Assembly (NCBI GenBank): GCA_032622095.1
Contig: CP136063.1
Span: forward strand, 117,326,723 to 117,390,722
Source of the DNA: Siphonodentalium dalli
Taxonomy: Eukaryota > Mollusca > Scaphopoda > Gadilida > Siphonodentaliidae
Direction of reading: 5' to 3'
DNA: 64,000 nucleotides
Shown here: positions 1 to 9,165 of the stretch, in pieces
Position numbering within the stretch: position 1 is the first letter of the stretch
How the letters are laid out: the number at the start of each line of letters is the position of its first letter
Position numbers and translations under genes: made by a program
Notes under the pieces: generated by a model
Told to the model about the DNA's origin: nothing
Seen by the model: the letters and a program-made list of their open reading frames with translations, nothing else
The model's database searches: none

Positions 1-88
1 TTCGTAATCATTCAGATATCTGCACTCGTCCTCGGCAGTTTTCACCCAGGCTGGCCAACCGCTAGCTTCTTGTTTGAGTTTGAGAAAG
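1..88 (-). CDS. polB exon 6, partial
   Basis: Acceptor TTTTCAG at 91-89, then an open frame to the window edge. It contains KLKQEASGWP, a conserved motif between palm motifs A and B in Polinton-type polymerases. The catalytic motifs B (K-x3-NS-x-YG) and C (DTD) would follow outside the window and cannot be assessed. Confidence 0.83.
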
Positions 89-200
89 CTGAAAACAAAA
101 AATAAAAATGTTTTTTTCATCCCGTACTCAATGATACCCCCGACCAAAAAAGGGAGGGGGAGGGGGCGGCGGCGCTTTTCGTTTAAAAAAATATACTTAC

Positions 201-669
201 GAATTGACGTATTCCGAGAAGAGTCCACCTTTCTTAGTAGCCTGATTGTATTGCGTGGTATCTGTCCAGTGATATACTTCATATATTTTCGTCACCACGT
301 AACCCTTCTCTATGGCCTTCATTATCTCCGGCGTCGTCCACGTCCCTGTTATAGATCTCGCATCGGTTCCGTGATCGCACGTCGTTTGTCTTTGATCTTC
401 CGCGCATGATCGACACAAAGGAAAGGTGAGTTTTCCGTGAGATCTCAATGGCAATACGGGGTGGTACAATTTCCTCGGAGGAGAAACCTTCACCTTAGCC
501 AGCCCGAAATATGCGCTGATATCTTTAAAGTCCTTAGTTATTATTTCAGGATGCCCTACTGGCATTTTGCCCAATTTATTTATATAAGGATACAGGGACG
601 TGAAATCGACGTATTTGATGCTCTCACGGGGGCCCGCGTCTTTGTATAATTTGCAGGCATTTGTCCTAC
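201..669 (-). CDS. polB exon 5: palm motif A
   Basis: A 469-base exon from acceptor TTTTTAG (672-670) to donor GTAAGT at 200. The opening RTNACKLYKDAG and YVDFTSLYPYIN contain the palm motif A aspartate followed by SLYP, which binds catalytic metal in family-B polymerases. KMPVGHPEII and the later LPLRSHGKLTFPLC fit the same domain. The frame is intact. The exon ends with two bases of a codon completed by exon 6. Confidence 0.9.
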
Positions 670-761
670 CTAAAAAGATAAAAGAATTTTTTTTAGAAAT
701 AAATTTTATTTATTTTTATTTTATAAACTTCATTTTTTTTTTTTTAAATATGGAAACTTAC

Positions 762-1022
762 CTCCGAAGAAAGCATCTCGTGGCATAAGTCGAGGTTGTA
801 CATCCAGCTGCGACAAGAAGTCCCGCAGTATTTCATTATTTTTTTTCTGCTCAGTGAATGTATGCTCCCAAATGCATACTTATTTGTAACCCGCCTTCTT
901 CAAAAATTCACGCTTTTTGATGGTCAGTGTGTACAGTTGATTCAGTGTCTGTTTTGTCAGCGGGTGTTTGGAGATGTGTCTGTTTCGTGGGTAACACGTC
1001 AAACAAGCGTGATGAAAACAAC
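762..1022 (-). CDS. polB exon 4 with premature stop
   Basis: A 261-base exon whose acceptor is at 1024-1023 and donor GTAAGT at 761. It begins with CFHHACLTCYP, the Cys/His signature found just before the palm in Polinton polymerases. The frame is then broken by TAA at 882-880, after LKKAGYK. Downstream of the stop the same frame continues with a plausible IWEHTF block and ends in FFGG, so the lesion is a point nonsense change, not a frameshift. A decayed duplicate of this exon's beginning lies in the preceding intron at 1108-1160. Confidence 0.87.
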
Positions 1023-1245
1023 CTAAAGAAGAAAAAATACCGTTTATTGTATATGATCAATTAGGGGAGGATGGGACAAATGTTTTAAAATGATTATACG
1101 TCGTACTGGAGATGTGTCTGTTTGGTGGGTAACGTGTCAAACGAGCGTGATAAAAACGACCTAAAGAATAAAAATACCATTTATTGTATATGAACAATTA
1201 AGGGGGGGGATGGGATAAATGTTTTAAGATGATTATACGTCGTAC
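970..1245. repeat. 138-bp tandem duplication across polB intron 3/exon 4
   Basis: Bases 970-1107 and 1108-1245 are two adjacent copies with about 90% identity. Each contains intron sequence plus the first ~53 bases of exon 4 with its AG acceptor. In the right-hand copy all three cysteines of the exon motif read as arginine, so it has drifted without constraint. It now sits inside intron 3 as a decoy exon. Confidence 0.88.
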
Positions 1246-1249
1246 TCAC

Positions 1250-1936
1250 CGTGAAATTCGTAGCAGGTGTTGGTCTCCTGACAATATCCATCCACCTTGT
1301 ACTTTGAATTTGGTACCTTGAATTCACCGCGGTTCAAAGCGTGTTGTATGTCTCTATTTTTATTGTGGGCCAACCAGGACAACCATTGGATGGAGACGTT
1401 CGAATATTGGTCCTTGTCACCGTAAAACCCGTTAGGAACTTTGCCTATAGGCATACTAATGAATTTTTCATCAGTAATTTCAATTCCAGACTCCTCGGCC
1501 GTATCCCGTTCTACCCACTCATCACCGAGCAATACTCGCTCTTTATCATTCAATTTCTTCAGCAAACTGGTTTCTGATTGATCAGAGTTAGTGAGAGTTA
1601 TAGAATAAGTTTCTTCCAAGAACAATATTTTATAGGCCTTCATGCACGCAGAAGATATCGTTATCGACATGAAAGGATCTACCTTATTCTCGGTAACTTT
1701 CAAAAACAATGACCGAAACTTCAAACAAGCCTGACGCAAGATATCAACGTCAGAAATGCAGTAAGCCAATAATTCTTTCTCTAAATTGAAGGTTTCACCG
1801 GCTTTAGTTTCGTGCCAACGTAGAAACGCCTCCCTGTCTGTCGTCGACATGGTGTCAGCCCCGTAATACGTTGCATCGGGATACGGCCCCTCATACAGTC
1901 GGTTCTCCTTCCTATTGAAGAAATGAGGGAAATATC
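1250..1936 (-). CDS. polB exon 3: exonuclease motif III region
   Basis: A 687-base exon opening with YFPHFFN, the conserved block after the second exonuclease motif, followed by LYEGPYPDATYYGAD. The segment ELLAYCISDVDILRQ is the third exonuclease motif (Y-x3-D type). The C-terminal part leads to CYEFHG, which joins the exon 4 Cys/His motif. Acceptor TTTCAG at 1939-1937, donor GTGAGT at 1249. Intron 2 upstream holds a duplicated shred of this exon's start (about 1985-2030). Confidence 0.88.
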
Positions 1937-2087
1937 CTGAAATAAAATGTTTAAATTTAATATTTAAAAACAAATGGAAACGATATATATATTATTGAAG
2001 AAATGGGGGAAAATATCCTGAAATAAAAATTTTAAGAATGTGTAAATTTAATATTTAAAAACAAATATAAAAAAGAAATGCGTATAC

Positions 2088-2590
2088 CTTTTTTTAGTTC
2101 CTTCAAATCGAAAGCCTTCGGGAGAGCAGCCAATCGCATCGTCAGAAAATTTAGCGAATCTATTATTCGAATCCCATGGTGACCTAGCATGTACATGACC
2201 TTCGATCCAGAATAAATAATTTTGCTAGGCCTCATCCCCTGGAAAACCATGTATTCCAGCAACAATATAGCGTCGTAAGCCTTGTTGTTATGAGCCAATA
2301 CCGTGGCGTTTTTATGGTGTTTAGTAAACAGCCAGGTTCCGAAGTTCAGTAGAGTGTCCGAACCAGACGCTATGTACTGTCTTCTCCCGCACGTGTCGCT
2401 ACACGGTGTCTTTTTGTAATCGCCTTCTTTATCCAGGCTACCGCAATGATCGCATCGAGTACCGCAAACGTCGCAAGTCGAATCTGAGTTCACCGGCGAG
2501 TCCAAACAAGAGTCGCAGGCTGTTTGGGCCACCACCAAATTGGGCTGATGTCGATTTAATCCGCACGCCGGTCGTTTACAGTTTGAACAC
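2088..2590 (-). CDS. polB exon 2: zinc finger and exonuclease motif II
   Basis: A 503-base exon between a TTTTTTAG acceptor at 2592-2591 and a GTATAC donor at 2087. It completes the split codon from exon 1 and continues the cysteine clusters (CSNCKRPAC, CDSC, CDVCGTRCDHC). It then enters the exonuclease core with VLAHNNKAYDAILLLEYM, which fits the second exonuclease motif, and a stretch RIIDSLNFLTMRLAALP typical of this polymerase group. The exon ends one base into a codon that exon 3 completes as glycine before YFPHFFN. No stop or frameshift is visible. Confidence 0.88.
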
Positions 2591-2685
2591 CTAAAAAATG
2601 AAACAAATTTTTTTAGATTACTGCGGGTTGGTGAGACGCGGGTACAACAATAAATTTTTCGTTCCACATAAAATAATGTACTTAC

Positions 2686-4352
2686 CGGCGACATTGACTG
2701 CATCTTTCCGCTTCACTGCACGTAGAGCAAGGGAGTCCCATTTTGTATCCACCGTCACATAGGTACACCTCATCTTGTGAACATTCAAAGTCGTAGAATA
2801 TGAACTTGTTGACATCTTTCACTTTTTGTTTCGGAGGTCTCAAATAACAGAGGTGACCCGGAAGTACCCATTCCTTACAAGATGAACACGACCATTCTCC
2901 GCAAATGTGGGGTATTTCTGTCAGATCCCTCTTCGCACGATTCATTATGCTTCCACACTCTTTACACTTAAAATATTTACAACAATTGGATAGTTTATTA
3001 TCAGGTGCCTCTTTGTGTCTTTGGTAACAGTTCAAAGATCTACAGTCCATATTACAATCGTGGCACGTTAATAACTTGCCCATTAATAAAGGGTCAATCA
3101 AACATCCCTCTGTTTTGCATACTATGCAATATGACGTGCAGTTATGTTCATCTTTCTTGTTGAAAGGCTTTAAACAATTTTCACAAAAGTAAGATAGGCC
3201 GTAGAATCCTGAAACGCTGACTATCGGTGTGTAGTGGTCCTGATTATGATACAGATATATATTCCTGTCATAGTTGTTGCTGACTCTGGATACTTTTTTT
3301 CCAATTTCGCCGCATATGATTATAATATTCACCTTGAAGAATGATTCATACTTTGGTAGGTCGGCGTATGATCCCGGTCGGTCGGCGGAAATACATAAAT
3401 CTTTAAGCAGGGTGTTTGCTAACACTTTTTGTTCATTTCGTCCTTTTTTCGTCAGGTCCTTATAATAGGTTTCCGTCACTTTACCGTGTTTTAGAAAAAT
3501 TTCGAGCCGTGATAATTCGGGATAAGACGATATCAGATCTTCGGAAACTGTACTAATCCTGGCCATCGCGACGCCTATAGCTCTAGGCAAACAGGAGTTG
3601 TCAGTATTGTGTATGAAGACTGTTGATTTTTTGTCCAGAAGTGATTTGTCGCCGTCGATAGGAACTCCACCGCCTGAGCCACTGGGTTGCCTTAGTGACC
3701 CTACAGTTATTCGAAATGATCGGTCCAAGTCAATATGTTCGTGCGATGTCAGCACATTAGCTATTTTGTCGATAATCAACTGAGAATTCAGGTCCGACCA
3801 TGCCGTTAACGGTACTATGATGGGTTTATCCAGCTGATCGGTATGAAGGATAACTCTTCCCAGATCATTGTCTGCCAAATCACCTCTCGTCGTTCTTAGT
3901 AGGTGATCGAACATGTTGGTAAGTCGTTCCGTCAAGTCTGACAACAGTTCACCGCGCCATTGATGGTCAAATTTCACGTCGTATATACTTTCCACAGCCG
4001 ATGACCTCATGAATGATTTTATTTCACGAAGATTGATCGTGTAGGACTGATTAGCCGTCTGTTGCGTTTGCTCATCGTGACTAGTGTCGAGAGTAACTTC
4101 CTGCGGTTCATTCCGTCCGTTTAAATCTAGAGCGGATGACTGGTGAGCGGCTCGGGATGAGTCCTGGGGTTGAGACGGTGCGGGGTTTGGCCCGTCATTA
4201 TCGGGCGACTGCTGTCTACCCTCCAGATATATCAATCTGTCATACGTATTTCTGTCTGTCTCGGACATTGAGTCCACTCTCCCGGTGATGCCTCTTAGAA
4301 AGTCATCACTACTAAATCCCTTGGCGTGCAATTCATCGATTAACCGCTCCAT
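2686..4352 (-). CDS. polB exon 1: N-terminal domain and exonuclease motif I
   Basis: About 555 codons from ATG 4352-4350 to a GTAAGT donor at 2685. Residues 1-240 are hydrophilic, rich in Q/S/D and poorly conserved in look. A block near 249-259 (NTDNSCLPRAI) resembles the N-terminal segment of Polinton polymerases and recalls an OTU-like cysteine motif, though I do not claim protease activity. Around residues 365-385 is a YHNQDHYTPI segment followed by repeated CxxC/CxxH pairs to about residue 500, likely zinc-binding. The end carries FIFYDFECSQ, the DxE exonuclease I motif. The start is the first ATG downstream of two minus-strand TATA boxes (4448-4441 and 4574-4567). The exon ends in phase 2. 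Confidence 0.9.
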
Positions 4353-4440
4353 CTGAAAAAAGCAAATACTTTAATGAGCTAGAGGTTCCATATAACATAT
4401 TTATATCAACTCGAAATCACGGTGCTTAATGATTGGTTGC

Positions 4441-4448
4441 TATTTATA
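4441..4448 (-). promoter_or_regulatory. TATA box proximal to polB
   Basis: TATAAATA on the minus strand, 89 bp upstream of the polB ATG at 4352. An identical box is at 4574-4567 in the upstream repeat copy. Promoter role is inferred from motif and position. Confidence 0.55.
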
Positions 4449-4566
4449 GCGCATGAGTCGCCCATTTATTTGAAACACGTGACGCGTGCGAGCTATATAT
4501 ATAGACATTACGAAATTTCATTGACCTATGATCATTATAGCATCAACTCGCTTAATGATTGGTTGC

Positions 4567-4574
4567 TATTTATA
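4567..4574 (-). promoter_or_regulatory. Second TATA box upstream of polB
   Basis: TATAAATA in the distal copy of the 126-bp duplication, exactly one repeat period from the proximal box. It could give an alternative transcription start. Confidence 0.4.
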
Positions 4575-4745
4575 GCGCATGAGTCATCCATTTATTTGAT
4601 ACCCGTGACGCGTAAGAGCTATATTTAGACATTACGAAATTTCATCGTCCTATGATCAAAAAAAAGGGGCGGGCACTAATTATTAATGGCTCCGCCGTAG
4701 GCGCTACTCGATTGGTCTATTTCACTTTTTCAACGTCACCCATCA

Positions 4746-4753
4746 TATAAAAA
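4746..4753 (+). promoter_or_regulatory. TATA box of the PC4-like gene
   Basis: TATAAAAA lies 57-64 bp before the ATG at 4810, leaving room for a start site near 4776-4785 (ACTCATTC) and a short leader. Confidence 0.6.
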
Positions 4754-4809
4754 GACGGTGATTCGATGTACTAACTCATTCGCAGCTAAATTTTCATTAA
4801 GAAAGGATC

Positions 4810-5322
4810 ATGGATTCTAAAATTCTCGTCAAAAATTTAGGGAGGGACCGATTTCTCACAGTCGGTGAATATGAGGACCGGAAATACGTTGACTTACGAA
4901 TATGGAAAGAAGGCAAAATCCCTACGACATTCGGGGCTCGTATGAGCTTACAGAGATGGCAATGTCTGACTGAAAATATAAAGTCCATCGGTGAACATTT
5001 AGTATCCAGGAGTCCTATGGATAAAGTGCATCTGGGACACAATCTACATGCGGTTTTAGACCATAATAATGGTGTAGTACACTTACGCCAGTATTTCACC
5101 CCGAAGGACTCTGAACATTTGCACCCCACGAAGAAAGGCTGTACGATTAACCAACAGGAATTTGATGTATTGTTTCAACACATTGACGCCGTTAATCATG
5201 TTTTACCTGAATTAGAGAATGTGAAAGCTTGTTATTTAACGCACGATGGACAGATGGAAGCGTTAGCGTGTACAGAATGCAATCCCGGAGGTTATGGATT
5301 TTACACTCAACGTGATTATTGA
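4810..5322 (+). CDS. Protein with two PC4-like (p15 coactivator) ssDNA-binding domains
   Basis: Intact single-exon frame of 170 aa. Residues about 14-60 (RFLTVGEYEDRKYVDLRIW, then GARMSLQRWQCL) follow the PC4 pattern of a beta sheet with YVDLR-like strand, then a helix opened by sLxxWxxL. Residues about 78-130 repeat it with VVHLRQYF, HPTKKGCTI and an EFDVLFQHI helix. Family members bind single-stranded or melted DNA and act in transcription and repair. The tail carries CTECNPGG, a possible metal-binding pair. The gene is divergent from polB and shares its promoter region, so a role as the element's ssDNA-binding or transcription factor is a reasonable inference. The ATG was chosen because a TATA box lies just upstream and no upstream in-frame ATG is needed. 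No signal peptide or TM segment. Domain assignment is by pattern only. Confidence 0.8.
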   Translation: MDSKILVKNLGRDRFLTVGEYEDRKYVDLRIWKEGKIPTTFGARMSLQRWQCLTENIKSIGEHLVSRSPMDKVHLGHNLHAVLDHNNGVVHLRQYFTPKDSEHLHPTKKGCTINQQEFDVLFQHIDAVNHVLPELENVKACYLTHDGQMEALACTECNPGGYGFYTQRDY

Positions 5323-5358
5323 ACTTTGACCGTTTGAGGAATACTTATTTTCATCGTA

Positions 5359-5364
5359 AATAAA
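5359..5364 (+). terminator. AATAAA polyadenylation signal of the PC4-like gene
   Basis: AATAAA starts 37 bases after the TGA stop at 5320-5322. A GT-rich stretch (GTGTGTGTGTGCG) at about 5426-5437 could be the downstream element. Confidence 0.6.
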
Positions 5365-6300
5365 ATATTAACTTATACCATGTTATTCTCAATTATTTCG
5401 GACATATACCCGCGTTGGGGGAGGGTGTGTGTGTGCGACGATTATTCATGTTTAAATGTTTTGGTGAATTATCGAAAGATCTCTATTTTTATTTATTTTA
5501 TTGACGGCGACGTCGAACCTTCCTACATGGTGAAAACCGCGTCAAGATCCGACTTCTAGAACTCTAGATAAGGCATATTATGTCCATTGCACGTGCGGCT
5601 TTAATGACGTCATAGATATTTCAAAATAGACTATCTCCGAGGCGGAGAGAGGTACGGACGAGCCGTTTTCCGATTATTTTTCAGAAAGAAGGGGACTATC
5701 GTTTGTGGTCGGTTAAGATGAGATATTAAGTTTTTTTTAATTTATTTTGCCAATTAGCGGGATCCCTCTATTTTACCCCCAATGGAAATAATGTATATAC
5801 TCGTGAACACTCATTTTAAAGATTACCCCGAAGAACTGTTTAAACAATTTAGTTCATTTCAGAGCTGAACGAGTACCGTAGGCCATCACTATCATTTACA
5901 CGATACATCGCCGAAAAAGATTACAAATTCTCCAAATTGTGAATTTATTGGTCGGAAACGTGGGCGACGGAGGAATTTTGCTGACAAATATTCAAAACCG
6001 TGTTATATCTGTCAAGTTTAAAAGTAGACAACTATGTTCGCACACAACTAATGCGTTATTTAATTAAGCATGGCGGATATTTAACCTTTTATAGGACAGG
6101 CCGGCAGTATGCTAATAAGCCAATTATACTACAAACTATACTCGCTGTTAATACACCGCTGCGCACGTGTCGCGGAATGAAAATGACTGCGAGTGTATCG
6201 GCTAATTCCAATGAACGGAAATGGGCAGAACGTTGAAACATCTGGTGTAATTATACTGTAACGTGAATTTCGGTCAAGCATAGTGGCGATGATATTAGTT
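5365..6300. other. Intergenic stretch without a supported gene
   Basis: I find no convincing coding sequence. A 28-codon ATG frame at about 5785-5871 is too short to support. The stretch has an isolated GACGTC site near 5509 and TGACGTCA-like bases near 5606, both compatible with promoter or enhancer elements. Confidence 0.4.
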
Positions 6301-6306
6301 ACTGGG

Positions 6307-6317
6307 TATAATATAAG
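6307..6317 (+). promoter_or_regulatory. TATA-like box of the small acidic-protein gene
   Basis: TATAATATAAG begins 44 bp before the ATG at 6351. It resembles the position of the TATA box of the PC4-like gene. Confidence 0.45.
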
Positions 6318-6350
6318 GTGAAATTCTTCACTTGACACAAAACTACAGAC

Positions 6351-6989
6351 ATGGAAACACCTAACGCATTTAGTGACGGCGAGACACCCACGATGGAAAT
6401 GGTATGTATAAATATAACTTTTATTTCATTTTAAATTGAACATGATATTTAGTTAAAGGCAATAGTAGCGTTCGTTTGAGAAAGATTCATACTCGTTGAA
6501 ACCGGGGATTTCTTTGTGTATTGTTTTTGAATTCGAACAATTTATATAGTGTACTCGTATTCTGTCAGCGGTGCGATTTTATTGGTTTTTAATTACACAA
6601 CCCCAAACGCTCTTTATTATTTTCATATCGGGAAAACAGTAACTAATAACGCTCTTTACTACATCCGAGGGCTAAACGAAAGACGAGTTGCTTGGAACAA
6701 GATTTTTATAACATATTCATGTAAAGCCTATTTTTTTTACTACTGGTCCCTAAAATAGTAAGGAACCATATTGATAACCCGAGATTGACACACCTTCGTT
6801 AATCACTCGTATCCGTATAATAATTTGTTTTTTGAATCCGAACGTCTTTTCTTCTGTTTCCAGCCAAAAGACGAAATGAGCAATTGGGACGATTGGGAGC
6901 TGAGCGACGAGGAAAAGACAATGACTTCGTGCACGTGGGACAGCGATGACGTAGAGCCGCCGAAGAAGAAAGGGGACAATAAGGATTAA
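6351..6989 (+). CDS. Small two-exon gene for a 58-aa acidic protein
   Basis: Exon 1 is 6351-6401 (17 codons, ending before a GTATGT donor). Exon 2 is 6864-6989 (41 codons plus TAA), preceded by a TGTTTCCAG acceptor. The junction is phase 0. The product is strongly acidic, with a paired tryptophan/acid pattern (NWDDWELSDEE and CTWDSDD), followed by a basic PPKKKG tail that could serve as a nuclear signal. Such acidic, W/D-rich short proteins can be activation or protein-binding peptides, but I do not recognise a family. The gene lies 1 kb beyond the PC4-like gene on the same strand, with its own TATA-like box and a polyA signal 20 bases past the stop, so it may belong to the same integrated element. 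Support is structural only; homologs are not known to me. Confidence 0.55.
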
Positions 6990-7008
6990 CGCCCCTGACA
7001 ATTTCTAT

Positions 7009-7014
7009 AATAAA
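7009..7014 (+). terminator. AATAAA signal of the acidic-protein gene
   Basis: AATAAA 20 bases after the stop codon at 6987-6989. It strengthens the case that the short gene is real. Confidence 0.55.
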
Positions 7015-7796
7015 CGGATTAATGTTTTATCGGATTTCGTTCCATTCTGTGTAAAAAGGGTATAGTATACATATATATTTTATTCACTATAATTTGATCT
7101 ACGCATTTTATAACTGTATGCGTGGGGGTGCGTTCAAACACACACAAATTTTACGGCAAACACTAAAACATTTCGTATATATTAATTTATGAGGGCGGGG
7201 ATTATAAATAAAGTTTACATGGCAAATTTGCGAATTTATCAAAGTACCACCATATACTAGTTGTTTTAAACACAGAGTTATATTTGCATATTTCAAAACA
7301 ATTTTGTATAGAATATATACTTATACTCACATTATATCAAACGTCCCTCGTCGTATCTATTTGCATTGAGCCATCTATGATATCACATCAAGAAACGACC
7401 GTTTATATACCTGAGGGGGTCGACGAAAAAAGCTATATATAACAAACATGTCTGTACGTGTTTATATATTTATAGATGGGGGATCGAGTCTGAACGTGTT
7501 ATAGCGAATCGACTAGCCGTCAGAAAGCGGCTGTGTCATGACACGTTTTAATAGATAATTTATACAGAAGCACATCGTCGATAGTAAATCGATATTGACT
7601 CGTAGTATATGACGTGAGCAGGCGTGGGCGGCGAACGTGTTTGAACATGTCCGGCCAAAAATATCCCTTCCGTATAATTATATGCTAATGGGGATCATAG
7701 ACCGACGCGTGGGCGGAGAATATAGGTCAAACACCGACGGTAGTACTGCAGAGAATGTAGGTCAAACTGTCTAGACTGCCCCCAAACGGGCGGGGT
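7015..7796. other. Non-coding stretch, possible edge of the virus-like element
   Basis: No coding sequence is supported. GTGGGCGG-type motifs occur twice (about 7625 and 7709) and AGGTCAAAC twice (about 7725 and 7762). These could be control sites, but I cannot define an element terminus or terminal inverted repeat here. Confidence 0.3.
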
Positions 7797-8505
7797 ATCA
7801 TCAAATATGCATTTTATAGATTCATAAAGCCAAATTTCGGCAGACCACGATATCTATCTCTCGATGATAACAATATCGTCCTGCCACTACTGAGATTCAG
7901 AACCAGAAACCACCGACTTCCGGTGGAAACTGGTTCTTGGACAAACACCCCATACTCAGAACGAAGATGCACTCTTTGTATGGATGAACTCGGCGATGAA
8001 TACCACCTTGTTATGAACTGCCCTCGGTTAACTGCCCTCAGAACTAAATATTTGAAAGCCTACTATCGTAACCGACCGAACACAATTAAATTACATGACC
8101 TCTTCGATACAAATAACAGAAAGATCATAGTAAATCTATCAATATATCTAAAAAAGGCCCAAACACTAATGATCCACTCCTGAGGCTCAATGAAAAACAA
8201 AAACAAAACAAAAAAACATCAACAACAAATGCCCATCCTCATACAACATATGTACAGGGAATCGCCCCACATATATTATATACCCCCAATAATTATAAGA
8301 TAACATTATCACATTATAAGATAGTATACCCTCAATCAATATACCATGTATACGTAGTACACTAATAACCCCAACCTATATTGTGTATGTATATTATGTC
8401 ACCTCACATTTATATTATGTAATATGTACACTGTTTGAAATTGAATCGCCTGTTATGTCAAATGCGACGAAAGGCGTAATAAACATCTGAATCTGAATCT
8501 GTAAA
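7797..8505 (+). mobile_element. 5'-truncated LINE, 3' end (family A)
   Basis: The frame from about 7803 to the TGA at 8181-8183 encodes the C-terminal part of a LINE ORF2. It ends in a zinc knuckle (CTLCMDELGDEYHLVMNC), matching the ends of the LINEs at 36448 and 39404. A 320-bp AT-rich 3' UTR follows and finishes with AATAAACATCTGAATCTGAA, a short GAATCT tandem tail typical of non-LTR elements. No RT motifs remain. Confidence 0.8.
7803..8183 (+). pseudogene. LINE ORF2 C-terminal fragment with zinc knuckle
   Basis: About 126 codons without internal stop. LPLLRFRTRNHRLPVE then RRCTLCMDELGDEYHLVMNC show the CxxC-x7-H-x4-C knuckle. The same layout (RLRTCNHKL or KLRTANHKLP before a CxxC...H...C) occurs in the elements at 36448 and 39404, which defines the family. 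The start is a truncation, not a true initiation site. Confidence 0.8.
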
Positions 8506-8674
8506 TGTAGCTCATATGGTTCTGATTGATACTCGCATCCCATGCCGCGGCTCTGCAATGGGGATAATTAGTTTTGACACCTCGTATAGACTTGGCGGAA
8601 CTTTCAAAGGTTATGTAAGAGCTAACTGACACACATTATACTACCATTGTTAGGGGGGTGAACTATCTTTTACC

Positions 8675-9165
8675 GGCACACATGCCGGGGTGGGAGGGTG
8701 GTCAAAGCCACCAACAAGCAATTTTTTCCGCAACTAAAAAAAATATTTCCTGCTTGTTTTTTTAGTGTGTTTTGAATGAGAGAAATAATGTAATTATAAC
8801 TGGTAAACTGACTGCAGGCAGTTATCGTGTTGTATTTTGTTGCAAACTTTGAAATCCAAGATGGCCGCTGGCAGCCATGTTTTTTTGGCCGAATGACCTC
8901 AAAATGACTCATTCCTATTTACATGTCGATGTTAACATCCATGATAAATAGTATGCACAGAAATTCATATACAGCTATTTACAGTGAATTCCCCCCGCAA
9001 ATCTCTGTTTTAGTGTTAAAATGGGGGGGTGGGTGTCAAAAAATGGTCGGAAAAAAACTGCCGAAAACGGAAAAAAAAATTGGCAGTGGGGGTGGGTGGG
9101 TACAAAAAATGGTCGAAAGGGAAAAATGCCATACGTGCCTGAATTTTTTTTCCGACCCCCCCTGC
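8675..9165 (+). repeat. Interspersed repeat R1, copy 1
   Basis: Homologous to 21390-22122. Shared landmarks are ATGCCGGGGTGGG, GCAGGCAGTTATCGTGTTG, CCAAGATGGCCGCTGGCAG and the G-rich GGGTGTC...AAAAACTGCC segment. No coding capacity. This copy lacks the MITE present in the other copy and so shows the approximate pre-insertion state. Confidence 0.8.

Larger units (their letters stand above)
1..4352 (-). pseudogene. Protein-primed family-B DNA polymerase (Polinton/adintovirus type), multi-exon, truncated by window edge
   Basis: Six exons read right to left: 4352-2686, 2590-2088, 1936-1250, 1022-762, 669-201 and 88-1. Every junction has GT/AG ends and the reading phases agree across all five introns. 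In order they carry an N-terminal region with Cys-rich fingers, a 3'-5' exonuclease domain, a Cys/His motif typical of Polinton polymerases, and palm motif A with an SLYP core. Motifs B and C should lie beyond the left edge. Members of this family copy linear virus-like elements from a terminal-protein primer. An in-frame TAA at 882-880 interrupts exon 4, so this copy is probably dead unless the base is a sequencing error. The gene is transcribed away from the PC4-like gene at 4810. No integrase or capsid gene is visible beside it. Seen: motifs, splice sites, stop. Known: family role. Inferred: element identity. Confidence 0.9.
4425..4658. repeat. 126-bp tandem duplication in the polB/PC4 intergenic region
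   Basis: Two copies, 4425-4550 and 4551-4658, both beginning CTTAATGATTGGTTGC. Each holds a minus-strand TATAAATA, a CACGTGACGCG or CCGTGACGCG segment and a plus-strand TATA stretch. The repeat lies between divergent genes, so it doubles the promoter elements. Confidence 0.85.

Noticed and set aside
249-259. Idea that the NSCLPRAI block of polB is an active OTU protease
   Set aside because: It is residue-level similarity only (block near residues 249-259 of exon 1); catalytic His context is not evident.
5785-5871. 28-codon ATG frame between the PC4-like and acidic-protein genes
   Set aside because: Too short, with no splice or promoter context to support it.
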